Assembly (NCBI GenBank): GCA_028287415.1
Contig: JAQBPS010000347.1
Coordinates: 1 to 6,971, forward strand
Origin: Bacillota bacterium
Lineage (GTDB): Bacteria > Bacillota > Sulfobacillia > Symbiobacteriales > Symbiobacteriaceae
DNA: 6,971 nt
Reading direction: 5' to 3'
Part shown: positions 6,519 through 6,971 of the stretch, in pieces
Layout of the letters: every line of letters starts with the position of its first letter
How positions within the stretch are numbered: the stretch's first letter is position 1
The notes under the pieces: model-generated
Databases searched by the model: none
Seen by the model: the letters and a program-made list of their open reading frames with translations, nothing else
What the model was told of the DNA's origin: nothing
Program-made: the position numbers and the translations under genes

Positions 6519-6631
6519 AGGCCCACGCTCCCAGTTTCACATTAGACTGGTTCTGATCTGGATTTATTCGACTTTCTAAACGCTCTTGCCTGCTGGCAGC
6601 CCGTGCAATGAGATGGGAGGGCAACATTCTT
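6519..6631. promoter_or_regulatory. Divergent promoter region between lipoprotein operon and hydrolase gene
   Basis: This 113-bp spacer contains the most AT-rich stretch nearby, about 6536-6583. On minus, TCTAAT (the complement of ATTAGA at 6541-6546) matches five of six -10 bases and would give a short leader to TTG 6518, but its -35 is poor. On plus, TTCTGA (6551-6556) and TCTAAA (6575-6580), 18 bases apart, form a weak candidate promoter for the hydrolase. SDs for both genes lie at the edges: GGGAG on minus (6528-6532) and GGGAGGG on plus (6615-6621). The promoter assignments are tentative; the divergent layout is certain. Confidence 0.4.
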
Positions 6632-6971
6632 TTGACAGCGCCTGAACCAGCTTACCAGTCCCCGACTGAAGTAGCGCCCGGGATCTTCCTGGTACCCATT
6701 CCGATTCCGATTCCGCTCAAATATGTAAATTGCTACCTCTGCAAAGGGCCGTCCGGCTGGACACTGGTTGATGCCGGGTTTCACGACGCCCTCGCTGAGG
6801 ATGCCTGGCCGCGGGCATTCGCCGAATTGGGGATCCGGCCGCAGGATATCGACCGCATTCTGGTCACCCACTACCACCCTGACCACCTCGGCGGGGCGGG
6901 CTGGCTCCAGCAGCTGACCGGGGCGCCCGTTTATCTGCCGGAGACCGACTTGCGGCAGGTGGAACTGTTCT
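6632..6971 (+). CDS. Metallo-beta-lactamase-fold hydrolase (partial, 3' end beyond window)
   Basis: The first 113 codons of a metal-dependent hydrolase of the MBL superfamily (glyoxalase II-like or related). The beta-strand 'GIFLVPIPIPIPLKYVNCYL' is followed by 'GWTLVDAGFHDA' and the zinc-binding signature 'THYHPDHLGG', which supplies the HxHxDH ligands of the di-metal site. Later ligands lie outside the window, so substrate class cannot be assigned; thioesters, lactones, phosphodiesters and sulfatase-type substrates are all possible. No signal peptide is visible, so it is probably cytoplasmic. Start: TTG 6632 has the strong SD GGGAGGG (6615-6621) ten bases upstream. An in-frame ATG at 6608 lacks an SD and would include that motif in its coding sequence, so it is less likely. 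The gene is divergent from the lipoprotein operon. Confidence 0.85.
   Translation, partial: MTAPEPAYQSPTEVAPGIFLVPIPIPIPLKYVNCYLCKGPSGWTLVDAGFHDALAEDAWPRAFAELGIRPQDIDRILVTHYHPDHLGGAGWLQQLTGAPVYLPETDLRQVELF
6698..6715 (+). repeat. Three tandem copies of ATTCCG inside the hydrolase gene
   Basis: ATTCCG is repeated three times without mismatch and encodes an Ile-Pro run in the first beta-strand of the hydrolase. The unit is six bases, so copy number changes would add or remove an Ile-Pro pair without a frameshift. Related proteins often have a similar proline-rich strand here, so it may simply reflect the protein. Confidence 0.8.

Noticed and set aside
6548..6564. CTGGTT...CTGGAT direct repeat in the divergent promoter, as a LytTR site
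   Set aside because: Copies are very short and about 11 bp apart, whereas LytTR sites are usually spaced about two turns apart; chance is likely.
6542..6886. Minus-strand 114-codon open frame at the right end
   Set aside because: Antisense to the metallo-beta-lactamase-fold gene, which has a clear HxHxDH motif and a good SD.

Overview
The window is high-GC DNA (roughly 60-65% by eye) with strong polypurine Shine-Dalgarno (SD) sequences, GTG and TTG starts, a LytS/LytR-type two-component pair, a lipoprotein and a TadB/TadC-type pilus protein. This fits a high-GC, Gram-positive-type bacterium such as Symbiobacterium or a related Clostridia-like lineage. The taxonomy is inferred from style and gene content only. 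No rRNA, tRNA, CRISPR array, transposase or phage gene was seen.

Layout, left to right. (1) Bases 1-795, plus strand: a type II secretion/Tad pilus F-domain membrane protein, probably the end of an operon that begins outside the window. (2) Bases 914-1855, plus strand: a ten-helix EamA/DMT transporter. Its GTG start lies in one arm of a perfect 12-bp inverted repeat whose loop carries the SD, and its last codons form a strong terminator that works in both directions. (3) Bases 1883-6518, minus strand: three genes read right to left. They are a 697-residue lipoprotein (lamin-tail-like domain, two phospholipase-D-like domains with broken HKD motifs, fibronectin-III-like end), a two-helix GAF histidine kinase of the LytS class, and a LytTR response regulator. 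A 426-bp non-coding gap between kinase and regulator holds a 173-bp fold-back element and candidate regulatory sites. (4) Bases 6519-6631: a short divergent promoter region. (5) Bases 6632-6971, plus strand: the start of a metallo-beta-lactamase-fold hydrolase that runs off the window.

The most interesting unit is the minus-strand trio. The kinase has almost no extracellular part, while the gene 37 bp upstream encodes a large surface lipoprotein built on an enzyme fold that has lost catalytic residues in both HKD motifs. I infer, without proof, that the lipoprotein may be a ligand-binding sensor or accessory subunit that signals through the kinase to the LytTR regulator. The transporter's start-site hairpin and the fold-back element are the other two features that gene calls alone do not explain.
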